Positions 28,628-37,561 of a stretch of DNA of 64,000 nucleotides are shown one piece after another. The position numbers and the translations under genes were made by a program. Position 1 is the first letter of the stretch, and every line of letters begins with the position of its first letter. This DNA is from Roseiarcus sp963835885 (lineage in GTDB: Bacteria > Pseudomonadota > Alphaproteobacteria > Rhizobiales > Beijerinckiaceae), in the NCBI GenBank assembly GCA_963835885.1, contig CAWIHF010000005.1, positions 71,423-135,422 of the forward strand, given 5' to 3'. The notes under the pieces were generated by a model. The model had not been told where the DNA came from. It was given only the letters and a program-made list of their open reading frames with translations, and did not search any database.

Positions 28628-30052
28628 TAGTACACCTCGCCGGAAGAACGAACCCCATTTTTGGGCTCATGCGGCGAGCGGTTTTCCGGTCATGGTCCAC
28701 TTAAACGGCTTTGCGAGGGTGCGATTGAAATAGGCGATGAAGGCTTCGATGCGAGCCTTCAGGTGTTCTTTGGAAGTGAAGCTGGCGCGGCGCAGGAGAT
28801 TGCGCGCGAGGATGGAGAACCAGATCTCGATCTGGTTGAGCCAGGAAGCGTGTTTGGGTGTGAAGTGAAAGCTGATCCTGTGGCTTTGGTCGCGCAGAAA
28901 AGCTTCGCGCGTGGCCATTGAAGCCAGCACGCCGGACTTGCCCTTTTCGCCGAGGTCGTCCTCGATATTGCACAAGCGAGCGACTAGACGCACCACGCTT
29001 TCCGAGACATGCGTGTTGAGATTGTCGGCGATCACGCGCCACTTCGTGGTCGGCGCGCCGGCGGCGAACAGAGTGTCCAGGAAGTTGGCGTAGTCCTGCT
29101 CGGTGCGGGTCTCGCCGACGCTGGCGGTCACCTGGCCGGTCGCTATGTCGAAAGCCGCAATCACCGTCTGCGTGCCGTGGCGGATGTATTCGAATTCCCG
29201 CCGGGCGACCTTGCCCGGCTGGACCGGCAAGTCCGGGGCGGCGCGCTCCAACGCCTGCACGCCGGTCATTTCGTCGACCGACACCGTGCGAACGTCCTGC
29301 TGCGCCGCCGCGGGCGCCTCATGATAGAGGGTGCAAACCTCGGCGCATTTGCTCTCGAACTCAGGGTCCGGCTTGGGCGTGAGCCAGCCGCGCACGAGAT
29401 GCGGTTTGAGGTCGGCCTCTTTTTAAAAAGCGCCCGACCGAGCCGTGCGAGATGCTGTCGACGATGCCGCGCCTGACCGCCTGGCGGGCCAGTTCGCTCT
29501 GGCTCCAGTGACTGAGCGGCAACTCGCTCTTTTCCGGGGGTTCGCAGGCCAGCGCCACGATCGCGCAGATCTGCTCGGGCGTGAACGTCGCCGGCGCCCC
29601 AGGTCGCGGTTCATCCGCCAGCCCCGTCGCAGCCGCGGCATCCGCCTGGCCGGACAGCCAGCGGTTGCGCCAATGGCGCACGGTCTTTGGCCAAACACCA
29701 AGCTGACGGGCGATCTCGCGCACCTCTGTCCCCGCCGCCGAGCGCAAGATCATCTCGGCCCGTTCCGCCAGCTTGCGCGGCGTCTTGTGCGCCCGGGCAA
29801 GACCTCGCAGGTCCGCCTCTTGCTCAGGCGTCAGCGTGATCGGGGCAGCAGACAGGCGCGGCATGCAAAGACTCCGGCGAATCAGGGCAAAACGTCAGGC
29901 CCCGCTGTGCCACTTCGCCCACGCCCTGACTTCGCGAAAACCTACGCCGCAGCCTGCCTCTCGCGCGAATTGCGGCAGGTGTGGCGCAAGGGACTCACCT
30001 CAGGCTTCCACGCGCCATCAAACGGAGTCGCCACTTCCGGCGCGGTGTACTA
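28628..30052 (-). mobile_element. IS630-family element
   Basis: Terminal inverted repeats: CTAGTACACCTCGCCGGAAG at 28627-28646 faces its near-perfect complement at 30034-30053 (one mismatch in 20). Both ends sit on TA, the IS630 target. The element carries one transposase gene in two frames. It abuts a DUF465 gene so closely that the TA at its right end is part of that gene's TAG stop. The 250 bp between the SDR and the element (28377-28626) hold no recognisable gene. Confidence 0.9.
28667..29864 (-). CDS. IS630 transposase, two frames
   Basis: The first frame (29864 to about 29420) holds the helix-turn-helix (REIARQLGVWPKTVRHWRNRWLSG) and linker. The second (to 28667) holds the DDE catalytic core: Asp in VSVDEMTG, Asp in VIADNLNTH, Glu in NQIEIWFS. 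The switch is at a TTTTTAAAAAG run near 29423, where SVGRFLK can continue as EADLKPHLVRGWLTP. Either a homopolymer sequencing error or a frameshift used for expression could explain it; some IS630-type elements do use slippage. Confidence 0.88.
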
Positions 30053-30238
30053 GTGCGAGACAGTCGTCTCGGCCTGATGCCTCAAACGCTCGATCTCGTC
30101 CTTCAGTTGCAGCTTTTTCCGCTTGAGTTCGTGTACCTTGATGTCGTCTGACGCCGGATGACTTTCCTCGGCAAAAATCGCCTCCTCAATCGCCTGATGT
30201 CGGCGCACCAGCTCATTGAGATGCGAGTTTATCGACAT
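30050..30238 (-). CDS. DUF465 (YdcH-like) small protein
   Basis: 62 aa, helical and charged. SHLNELVRRHQAIEEAIF and ELKRKKLQLKDEIERLRHQ are the DUF465 signature; the function is unknown in the family. Its TAG stop is formed by the TA at the IS630 end, so the insertion kept the reading frame closed at nearly the usual length. It diverges from a second DUF465 gene. Confidence 0.85.
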   Translation of the reverse strand: MSINSHLNELVRRHQAIEEAIFAEESHPASDDIKVHELKRKKLQLKDEIERLRHQAETTVSH

Positions 30239-30546
30239 TGAACCGCTCCGTCTGGGTCATAGCGACGAAATTGTGACACAACGAGCGGTTCGCGCAAGCG
30301 GCAAAATAGCGCTTGCCCGTTCAAATTGTCGCTGCCGCGGGCGAATTCCTTCGGATTTTCCGTGTCGCAAGCAGGTTCCCGCAGAGGCGGGCATCGTCCC
30401 GCGCCGCGCGGCTTCTTTGCGTCGACGAGCGTCAACTTTTTCTGGAACTCGATCGGAGCGCTTGCGTCCGTCGAGCCGCGCGCCCATAGTCTTCCATCTT
30501 CGCGGGCGCGGCCGGGGCGCCGTTATGCGCATCGCGTGGTGACACG
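30239..30546. other. Divergent intergenic region between two DUF465 genes
   Basis: Presumed to contain both promoters. No coding frame, hairpin or repeat stands out. Confidence 0.4.
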
Positions 30547-30768
30547 ATGGATGAAGACGTCACGCAGGAGGAGCGCGCCGCCCTTCTCGTCCAGATTGAG
30601 CGGTTGCGCGAGGAGCATCGAGACCTCGACGCTGCGATTGCGGCGCTAAGCGACGCCGGGCAGGCCGCCGACCGGTTGCAGTTGCAGAGGCTGAAAAAGC
30701 GCAAGCTGATGTTGCGCGACAAGCTTGTAATTCTCGAGGACCAGCTGACGCCGGATATCATCGCCTGA
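30547..30768 (+). CDS. DUF465 (YdcH-like) small protein
   Basis: 73 aa. ALLVQIERLREEHRDLDAAI followed by LQLQRLKKRKLMLRDKLVILEDQL is the DUF465 two-helix pattern. ATG at 30547. It is followed 13 bp later by chaB, probably in one transcript. No known role. Confidence 0.85.
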   Translation: MDEDVTQEERAALLVQIERLREEHRDLDAAIAALSDAGQAADRLQLQRLKKRKLMLRDKLVILEDQLTPDIIA

Positions 30769-30781
30769 ACGGAGGCGCGCG

Positions 30782-30991
30782 ATGCCTTATGAGATCAACG
30801 CCGATTTGCCGCCGTCGGTCCGGTCGCATCTGCCCGAACACGCGCAAGCGATCTTCCGCGAAGCATTCAACCATGCCTATGCCGCGCACGCCCATGACCC
30901 TCGCCAGGAGGAAGCTGCCTTCCGCATCGCCTGGGCGGCGGTGAAACGAGTCTACGAGAAAGTCGGAGAAGAATGGGTCAAGAAGGAATGA
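30782..30991 (+). CDS. chaB: ChaB family protein
   Basis: 69 aa; family signature DLPPSVRSHLPEHAQAIFREAFNHAY with the helical C-terminus RIAWAAVKRVYEKVGEEWVKKE. GGAGGCGCG precedes the ATG. ChaB proteins were named as regulators of the ChaA cation antiporter, but no chaA is near. It converges on the ClC gene, which may hint at ion stress (weak inference). Confidence 0.9.
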   Translation: MPYEINADLPPSVRSHLPEHAQAIFREAFNHAYAAHAHDPRQEEAAFRIAWAAVKRVYEKVGEEWVKKE

Positions 30992-31022
30992 GGCTCTTCC
31001 TCCGCCCGCTTCGCCGACGGCC

Positions 31023-32429
31023 TCACCCGTGCCGCGGCTGCGCAGCGCCGCCGGCTTCCTCCCGCGCCTTCATCCGCCGCGCCACCTCCTCGTCGGTCAG
31101 CCGCGCCTCATAGATCGAACGCATTTCGATGCTGCGGGCGGTCGCCGTCGCCACGACAATGACAATGAGCATCGGCAGGGCGAACAGGCGCGCCTGCCCG
31201 GTCAGCTCCATCATCATAACGAGCGTGGAAATCGGGCCCTGTGTCGTCGCTGCGACCATCGCTCCGGCGCCGAGGAGCGCAAAAAGGCCGATGTCGCCGT
31301 GCGGAACGACTGACAGCCACAGCGAGCCGAGCACGCTGCCGGCGAGCGCGCCCGCGGCAAGCGAGGGAGTGAACAGGCCGCCTGGGGCGCCGCTGGCGAC
31401 CGATCCCACGGTGCAGAGCGGCCGAATGGGCAGAAGAACGAGGAGCGCCAGAGGCGCCATCGGCAGCTGGAACAGGAGTTGCGCGACATCCTGCCCGTTC
31501 CCCAGCACTTGCGGGAAAGGGATCGAGATGAGTCCGACCGCGAGAAAAACGATCGCCGGCGCGACGACGCGACGCCAATCGGACGGGCGGATACGATCGG
31601 CCCAGGCGATCAGGCGGACGAACCCAACCGCCCAGACGCCGATTATTGGCGCCGCGAGCACGGCCCAGAGGTAGGTCTGAGGCGTGACGTCGTAAGCCGG
31701 TGTCGCATAGATCGGCGTGTTGGGGATAACGACGGTCGCGACCTGGGTCGCGATGGTCGACGCCGCAAGCGCTGGCAGGACCAGCCTCAGCGCCAGCGCT
31801 CCCCGCAATACCTCGAGCGCGAACAGGGCGCCGCCGAGAGGCACGCTGTAGACGGCGGCCATGCCCGCCCCGGCGCCGATGGCGACGATCAGCCGACGTT
31901 GTTCGTCCGACAGCTTCTGCAGGCTCGAAGCAACATTGCCAAACGCCGCGCCGGCGTGCTTCGGTCCCCCTTCGCGACCGAGTGGCGCTCCCATGCCGAC
32001 AATGACGATTGACAGCACGGCGCCGCCGAGTGTTCTCACCGTCGGCATGCGCCCGGCGTGGAACCAGATCGCAGCCATGGTCTCGATGCTGTTGCCCGAC
32101 GGGAGGCGCGTCAGCAGCCACTGTCCGGCGCCGGTGATGAGGCCGGCCGAGACGAGCAGCAGGACATGACGCCAGGGGCCGACGTGGGCGGCGGCCTCTC
32201 CCAGCGCCGAGGGCTCGTAGGCGCCCCAGGCGAGCCCCTGCACCTCCTCGAGGAACGCCGTCAGCAGCGCCCCGCCAAGCCCCGCCGCGACGCCTGTCAG
32301 GATGACGGCGGTCCAGAAGCGCAAGGCCGCGGGGTCGCCGAGCGAGCCCGGAACCAGCGCTTCGGGCCGGAGCCCTTGCGCGTTTGCCTCTGCGAGCTCC
32401 GTCCGGGAAGCCAAAGCCTTCTCCGTCAA
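31023..32429 (-). CDS. ClC-family chloride channel/antiporter
   Basis: 468-aa integral membrane protein with the ClC landmarks GAPLGREGGPKHAGAAFGNVAS (gating Glu present, GREGG in place of GREGP), GAGAGMAAVYSVPLGGALFALEVL and the filter motif SGAPGGLFTPSLAAGALAG. The usual first filter motif GSGIPE is not found; LPSGNSIETMAAIW stands at the expected place. Selectivity may differ from classical chloride/proton exchangers. No CBS domains. Intact frame, single gene, convergent with chaB. Confidence 0.88.
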   Translation of the reverse strand: MTEKALASRTELAEANAQGLRPEALVPGSLGDPAALRFWTAVILTGVAAGLGGALLTAFLEEVQGLAWGAYEPSALGEAAAHVGPWRHVLLLVSAGLITGAGQWLLTRLPSGNSIETMAAIWFHAGRMPTVRTLGGAVLSIVIVGMGAPLGREGGPKHAGAAFGNVASSLQKLSDEQRRLIVAIGAGAGMAAVYSVPLGGALFALEVLRGALALRLVLPALAASTIATQVATVVIPNTPIYATPAYDVTPQTYLWAVLAAPIIGVWAVGFVRLIAWADRIRPSDWRRVVAPAIVFLAVGLISIPFPQVLGNGQDVAQLLFQLPMAPLALLVLLPIRPLCTVGSVASGAPGGLFTPSLAAGALAGSVLGSLWLSVVPHGDIGLFALLGAGAMVAATTQGPISTLVMMMELTGQARLFALPMLIVIVVATATARSIEMRSIYEARLTDEEVARRMKAREEAGGAAQPRHG

Positions 32430-32985
32430 GAAAAGACGAGGCGCGTCACATGACGGCCTGCAAGGTCCGGGAAGCGATTCGGCCGTCTGACTGAGATCAC
32501 TATAGGGAGAGCGAGGAACGCGTCAAAGAGTTCGGCCGAGACGGACGGACCGCTTTTCAACAATTAGAAGAAGTAAAACCGTAGACCAGCCGAGAGGTCT
32601 ATCTGCTCGTCCCTTGACACCTCAGGCGTCGGCCTCGAGAGGCTGTAAAGACCAGCGAAACGCGTCGTGCGGGCCAAGAAGCCATGGCGTCGACGCCAAG
32701 CCTGGATGGCGCCAATAGCGCCTTGATGCCAACTCGCGACAAGGTCTGCCCATTGCGGTTTTGAGCCTTTTCAATAAGATAGAGTGAAAGAGCGAAAGAG
32801 CGCGACTTTTTGCGCTTCCGGCGAATCCCGGCGGCGTCGGCGCAGAGGCGAACCGCGCGCCCGCCTGCGAGGTGGCGAAGACGAGAGGCAAGCGGAGCGC
32901 GCGAGGGCAAGAGCGTCACGGGGAAGGTCATTGGGGCGCTTTTCCGATGGAGAACAAATATAGCACGAAAACCCACTTTCGCCAA
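32430..32985. other. Intergenic region without recognised gene
   Basis: About 560 bp, partly AT-richer, between the ClC gene and the IS1202-like element. Small frames here show no family resemblance. The one notable string is a T7-promoter-like core at 32497-32510, listed separately. Confidence 0.5.
32488..32510 (+). promoter_or_regulatory. T7-like phage promoter core
   Basis: The 14 bases TCACTATAGGGAGA (32497-32510) are identical to the 3' part of the T7 class III promoter, including the initiating GGGAGA. Over the full 23-bp consensus 16 positions match; the upstream recognition part is mostly different, so activity with T7 polymerase is doubtful. No phage gene is nearby. Confidence 0.3.
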
Positions 32986-33079
32986 CAATTTTCACGCCGC
33001 ATGTCGGTAGCAGATGATATGTCCGGTTTAGGGAGCGCACGATCTGTCCGGTAGCGTCGGCCCTTTTGGAGGGGGTTGG

Positions 33080-34251
33080 ATGCGCCGGACGGAAGCCCTT
33101 CAGGGGGTGCGTATGATGAGGTTTCTGGACATTTTGGGCCGCTACGAGGCGGCGGAGTTCAACCAGATGGAAGCAGCGGAGTTGCTTGGGGTGGACGAGC
33201 GGACGTTTCGACGTTGGCAGGCGGTTACGAGGAGGAGGGCGAGGCTGGGTTATTGGATCGGCGTCTTGGCAAGGCGTCGGGGAAGCGGGTTCCGATCGAC
33301 GGGAGCAGGAGGTCGAGGCGCTTTACCGAGAGCGTTATGCGGGGTTCCGAGCCAAGCACTTCCATGAGCATCTGGTGAAGGATCACGGTTTCGCCTGGGG
33401 CTACACGTGGACGAAGACGTTTCTGCAGTCGCGCGGGCTTTTGCCGAAGGCGCCGCGCAAGGGCGCGCATCGCCGGAAGCGGGAGCGCCGGCCGTTGCCG
33501 GGGATGATGATGCATCAGGACGGCTCGCGACACGTCTGGCTCGAAGGCCAGCCGGCGCTGGATCTGATTGCGACGTTGGACGACGCGACGGGGGCGATCT
33601 ATTCGGCGGTTCTGGTCGAGGAGGAGGGTACGGCTTCGACGTTCAGGGCGCTGAAAGAGACGTTCGGGGCCCACGGGCTGCCGATGAGCCTCTATACGGA
33701 TCGCGGTTCACATTACTTCCATACCGCCGAGGTGGGCGGCAAGATCGACCGCAGCCGCCTGACGCAGGTGGGCCGGGCGCTCGAGCAACTCGGCGTCGAG
33801 CATATCGGGGCCTATTCGCCGCAGGCGCGAGGGCGCTCGGAGCGGGCGTTCCAGACCTTGCAGGAGCGGCTGGTGAAGGAGCTCAAGCTCGCCGGGATCA
33901 CGGCGATCGAGGCGGCCAACGCGTTCATCCGCGAGGTCTATCTGCCCGCCCACAACGAGCGCTTCGCGGTCGCGCCGGCGCAGCCCGGTTCGGCCTTCAC
34001 CCCGATCCCGGGCGTCGACTCGATGAGATCCTGTGCGTGCAGGAGGAGCGCCAGGTCGGCAACGACAATTGCGTGTCCTACCGCACGCTCAAACTGCAGA
34101 TCCCGGAGAGCCCGCTGCGGCCGCACTTCGTCAAGGCGAGGGTCAAGGTCCATCACTACCGGATGGCTCGCACGCCGTCTTTTACGGCCCGCGCTGCATC
34201 GGCCGCTACGACCAGAAAGGAGCGATCCGGGACGCGAAAAACGCCGCTTAA
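33080..34251 (+). CDS. ISNCY (IS1202-like) DDE transposase, several frame breaks
   Basis: An N-terminal helix-turn-helix (FNQMEAAELLGVDERTFRRWQ) is followed by the catalytic core: Asp in HQDGSRHVWLEG, Asp in LYTDRGSHYF and Glu in GRSERAFQTLQERL. The C-terminal part reads DEILCVQEERQVGNDNCVSY and then FYGPRCIGRYDQKGAIRD. The pieces lie in different frames, with changes near 33225, 33290, 34020 and 34165. Either the copy is dead or these are sequencing indels, as elsewhere in the window. Confidence 0.8.
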
Positions 34252-34268
34252 ATCCGCTCGGTGGCGCG

Positions 34269-34316
34269 CCTGTGGGACTGTGGGCAACGCAAACGCGTTG
34301 CCCACAGTCCCACAGG
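34269..34316. repeat. 22-bp perfect inverted repeat inside the IS1202-like element
   Basis: Arms 34269-34290 and 34295-34316 are perfectly complementary, with the 4-base loop AAAC; each arm contains GTGGGCAACGC or its complement. It lies just after the transposase stop. No T-run follows, so a simple intrinsic terminator is unlikely; it could block transcription through the IS or be a transposition-related structure. Confidence 0.85.
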
Positions 34317-34670
34317 AAGAACAGAAGCAGAAGAAGCGGACATTTGATGTGCTACCAAAACCGGACAAGTTAATTCGCTATCGACACAATTTTCACGCCG
34401 CACGAGAGCGAAACAGGCGCGGCGCCAATCAGGCGCCGACGTCGCGCCGGCGCACCGCGGAGGTCGGCCGAACGTGATCGCGGAACGCCACTCCAGTCCG
34501 CACAGCGGGGAATATTTCCGCCATTGATGCGTCCTCCATCATGGGTTCCGCCGCGTCACTTGCGTTTTGCTGTCATTCTGTCATGACGATCCGACCCCGA
34601 TCATCAACCGGTCCCCTCGCCTCCGAAACGAACTTCGCGCGGCGACCGGGCCAGAACGCGGCAGGGCGAC

Positions 34671-35009
34671 ATGAAGCTCGTTATGGCGGTGATCAAGCCG
34701 TTCAAGTTGGACGACGTGCGCGACGCGCTCGACCGGATCGGCGTGCACGGCATGACGGTGACTGAAGTCAAAGGCTACGGCCGTCAGAAGGGCCACACGG
34801 AGATCTACCGCGGCGCCGAATATGTCGTGAACTTCCTTCCGAAGGTCCGGATCGAGGTTGCCGTCAGCGACGACCGCGCCGAGGAGGTCGTCGAAATTGT
34901 CGAGCGGGCCGCGCGAACCGGCCAGATTGGCGACGGCAAGATTTTCGTCACGCCGATCGAGCGCGCCCAGCGCATCCGCACCGGCGAAACGGGCGACGAC
35001 GCGCTCTGA
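34671..35009 (+). CDS. PII signal-transduction protein (GlnK/GlnB)
   Basis: 112 aa, the standard PII length. MKLVMAVIKPFKLDDVRDALDRIGVHGMTVTEVKGYGRQKGHTE leads into the T-loop with the uridylylation Tyr in EIYRGAEYVVNFLPK. The ATP-binding B-loop and C-terminal region read TGQIGDGKIFVTPIERAQRIRTGE. It binds ATP/ADP/2-oxoglutarate and relays nitrogen status. The MKLVMAVIKPFKL start is GlnK-like, but no amtB or glnA is next to it, so which PII it is stays open. The 268 bp between the IS and this gene hold no other gene and should contain its promoter. Confidence 0.92.
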   Translation: MKLVMAVIKPFKLDDVRDALDRIGVHGMTVTEVKGYGRQKGHTEIYRGAEYVVNFLPKVRIEVAVSDDRAEEVVEIVERAARTGQIGDGKIFVTPIERAQRIRTGETGDDAL

Positions 35010-35102
35010 CCGCTGTTTTCTGCCGGCGTCGCCTCGGCAGCCCGGCGTCAGCCCGGTGCGCGATGACTGGCGCGGCGCCGCATTCACTGGCATAAAGAGG
35101 CG

Positions 35103-36299
35103 ATGATTCGGGACGGCATTCGCCCCAAGCCCGACGAGCGTATCGTCGGCGACGCCGACCCCGGGTTCGGGGTCTATGTTCATTGGCCTTTCTGCCTGTC
35201 GAAATGCCCCTATTGCGATTTCAACAGCCATGTGCGCGGAACGCCGATCGACGAGGAGCGGTATCTTTCGGCGTTCCGGACGGAGATCGCCCATCGGGCA
35301 TCGCTCGCGCCGGGGCGAGCGGTCGCCTCGATTTTCTTCGGCGGCGGAACGCCCTCCCTCATGCGCCCGCAGACCGTGCAGGGCGTCATCGACGCGATCG
35401 CCGACCAATGGCGCCTCAAGCCGGACGCCGAGATCACGCTCGAGGCCAATCCGACCAGTGTCGAGGCGGGGCGGTTCCGCGGCTATCGCGCCGCCGGCGT
35501 CAACCGGCTGTCGATCGGGGTTCAGGCGCTGAATGACCCCGACCTCAAGGCGCTTGGGCGCAGGCACACGGTCGATGAGGCGCTTGCCGCGGTCAGCCTT
35601 GCCGCGTCGCTCTTTCCCCGCTTTACCTTCGACCTGATCTACGGCCGCCCCGGCCAGAGCGAGGTCCAATGGCGCGCCGAGCTCGGCCGTGCGCTCGATC
35701 TCGTTGGCGACCACGTATCGCTTTATCAACTGACCATCGAGCCCGACACGATCTTCGAGCGCCTGCGCGACGCGGGCAAGCTTGCGCTTCCCGACGAAGA
35801 ACTCGGCTTGGCGATGTTCAGCGCGACACGCGAACTGACCGAGGCGCGCGGCCTGCCGGCTTACGAAGTGTCAAACCACGCCCGCCCTGGCGGGGAGAGC
35901 CGCCACAATCTGATCTACTGGCGCTATGGCGAATATGCCGGCGTCGGCCCCGGCGCGCACGGTCGGATCGTGACCCGGAAGGGCCGGATCGCGCAGGAGA
36001 CCGAACGCCATCCGGAAATGTGGCTCACTCAGGTCGAGACCGAAGGCCATGGTCTGGTCGAGAGCTCGCCGCTGACCCGCGAGGAGCAGGGCGACGAATT
36101 CCTGCTGATGGGCCTGAGACTGCGCGAAGGGATTGATCCGCGCCGCTACGAAAGGATCAGCGGCCGGGAGCTCGATCACGAGCGGATCGCGAGCCTCGTC
36201 GAGGACGGGTTCATCGAACGGGATGCGCGCGGCCGCCTCAGGGTCACCCCGGTCGGCGCGCCTCTCCTGGACACCGTCGTCGCCGACGTCGCGGCGTGA
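35103..36299 (+). CDS. hemW: Heme chaperone HemW (radical SAM)
   Basis: 398 aa, intact. The radical-SAM cluster motif is CLSKCPYCDFNSH, preceded by GVYVHWPF. Downstream are SIFFGGGTPSL, EANPT, GVNRLSIGVQALND and the HemW C-terminal domain (YEVSNHARPGGESRHNLIYWRYGEYAGVGPGAHGR). HemW transfers haem to respiratory proteins; older annotations call it an oxygen-independent coproporphyrinogen oxidase, but this CX3CX2C pattern and the HNxxYW motif fit HemW. It lies 93 bp downstream of the PII gene. An IS1595 element sits 105 bp after the stop. Confidence 0.93.
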   Translation: MIRDGIRPKPDERIVGDADPGFGVYVHWPFCLSKCPYCDFNSHVRGTPIDEERYLSAFRTEIAHRASLAPGRAVASIFFGGGTPSLMRPQTVQGVIDAIADQWRLKPDAEITLEANPTSVEAGRFRGYRAAGVNRLSIGVQALNDPDLKALGRRHTVDEALAAVSLAASLFPRFTFDLIYGRPGQSEVQWRAELGRALDLVGDHVSLYQLTIEPDTIFERLRDAGKLALPDEELGLAMFSATRELTEARGLPAYEVSNHARPGGESRHNLIYWRYGEYAGVGPGAHGRIVTRKGRIAQETERHPEMWLTQVETEGHGLVESSPLTREEQGDEFLLMGLRLREGIDPRRYERISGRELDHERIASLVEDGFIERDARGRLRVTPVGAPLLDTVVADVAA

Positions 36300-36404
36300 C
36301 GGCCGCGAGCGAGGAGGCGGGTCGAAGCCGCCGAAAGCTTCTCGGAGCAGGAAAGGCAGGGAACTCTTTCGCCTCTTTGGCTCAGAGCAAAGCAAATTTC
36401 GATT

Positions 36405-37447
36405 AGCTCAATTCGCGTTAGATTGATATCATCATTTGGGCTCCTCCGCCGATGGCGGCATTGAGGCATGCTCGGGGCGTGGGATTGTGCTTGAGGCCGG
36501 CGAGGTGGAACCACCTGAGGTAGCTGTCGAGGTATTTTGTGGCAATGCCGCGACGGGGGCGCAGGAAGGTTTTGAGGCTCTCATGGCGACTGTTGACGGT
36601 CTGGATGTGTAATTCGCCGCGGACGCGTTCACCTTTCGACTGGTTGAGCGCTTCATGGCTGACGCCGAGGGCGGCGGCGCAAGGCGGGTAGACGTTATTG
36701 CCGTCGGTGACGAGCAAGGTGTCCTTACCCAGAATGGGCGCGAGCACCGGCTTGATGGTCTGGGCGGTCACGGCCGAGAGGACGGCGCTGATGGTGGCGC
36801 CGCTCCGGTCGGCGGCCACCAGGATCGGCGTCTGTTCGTCCGAAAGGCCGCGCTTGGCTGCTTTTCCGCCCCGCCTGCGAGCCTTGCGACCGAGGCGACG
36901 CTCGCCCTTACAGCTTGATAATATATAGGTTTCGTCGACTTCGACGATGCCGCTCAACAGGCGCGTGGGGTTCTTGGCGGCGCGCAGGAAGCGATGTCGC
37001 CAGCGGAACGCCGTGCTCACCGCCACCCCGCACCGCTCGGCCGAGGCGGCCACCGTCTCGCCCTCGCTCACCGACTGACCAAAATCAAGCCAGCGTTCCT
37101 TCTTGCGCAATCGGGCCAGCGGCGTTCCGGTCAGCGCATTGAAGCTTCTGCGGCAATCCTTGCAGCGGAAACGGCGCAGGCCGTCGGTTCGGCCCCCGCC
37201 CACCGACGCCCCGCCGCAGTGCGGACAGCGCCGCGCCTCGCCCAAGCGCTCCTCGATCGCCGCCGCCACCGCCGCTCTGGGCTGCCGGCCGGCCAGCACC
37301 GCCTCGAGCTCCTGGCGCTGCTTTGCCGTCAGACCGTCGATCTCCGCCAGCCACGCTCGAAACATCCCCTGATCCATCGCTATCCCCTGTCAATCCATAA
37401 TAAATCGTAGCACAAACAGGCCACCTCAATCTAACGCTAATTGAGCC
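36405..37447 (-). mobile_element. IS1595-family element
   Basis: Inverted repeats: GCTCAATTCGCGTTAGATTGA at 36406-36426 faces the complement of GCTCAATTAGCGTTAGATTGA at 37426-37446 (one mismatch). The 8-bp target duplication TTTCGATT flanks it (36397-36404 and 37448-37455). The ends and the single intact transposase suggest a recent, possibly active insertion in the spacer between hemW and phaZ. Confidence 0.93.
36418..37377 (-). CDS. IS1595 transposase (ISXO2-like)
   Basis: 319 aa, intact. N-terminal zinc ribbon (CPHCGG and CKDCRRSF), then the ISXO2-like DDE domain with Asp in IVEVDETYI, Asp in LLVTDGNNVY and the distal acidic/His region HESLKTFLRPRRGIATKYLDSYLRWF. The stop falls within the left inverted repeat. 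Confidence 0.92.
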   Translation of the reverse strand: MDQGMFRAWLAEIDGLTAKQRQELEAVLAGRQPRAAVAAAIEERLGEARRCPHCGGASVGGGRTDGLRRFRCKDCRRSFNALTGTPLARLRKKERWLDFGQSVSEGETVAASAERCGVAVSTAFRWRHRFLRAAKNPTRLLSGIVEVDETYILSSCKGERRLGRKARRRGGKAAKRGLSDEQTPILVAADRSGATISAVLSAVTAQTIKPVLAPILGKDTLLVTDGNNVYPPCAAALGVSHEALNQSKGERVRGELHIQTVNSRHESLKTFLRPRRGIATKYLDSYLRWFHLAGLKHNPTPRACLNAAIGGGAQMMISI

Positions 37448-37561
37448 TTTCGATTTGGGTTCCGCCATAATCCAGGATGAGGCTAAAGCGGGCGTTCGCC
37501 TCTGAGGCGACTGAACCGCGCCATTGCGCGGCATCGAGTCAATGAGCTTTGCTCCTCCAGG

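Larger units (their letters stand above)
33002..34386 (+). mobile_element. IS1202-like (ISNCY) element with 16-bp target duplication
   Basis: Ends are inverted repeats: TGTCGGTAGC then TGTCCGGTTT on the left, and on the right the complement of TGTCGATAGC then TGTCCGGTTT. The 16-bp direct repeat CAATTTTCACGCCGCA flanks it exactly (32986-33001 and 34387-34402). Long duplications are typical of the IS1202 group. It carries one transposase gene with several frame changes and a long hairpin near its right end. Confidence 0.85.
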
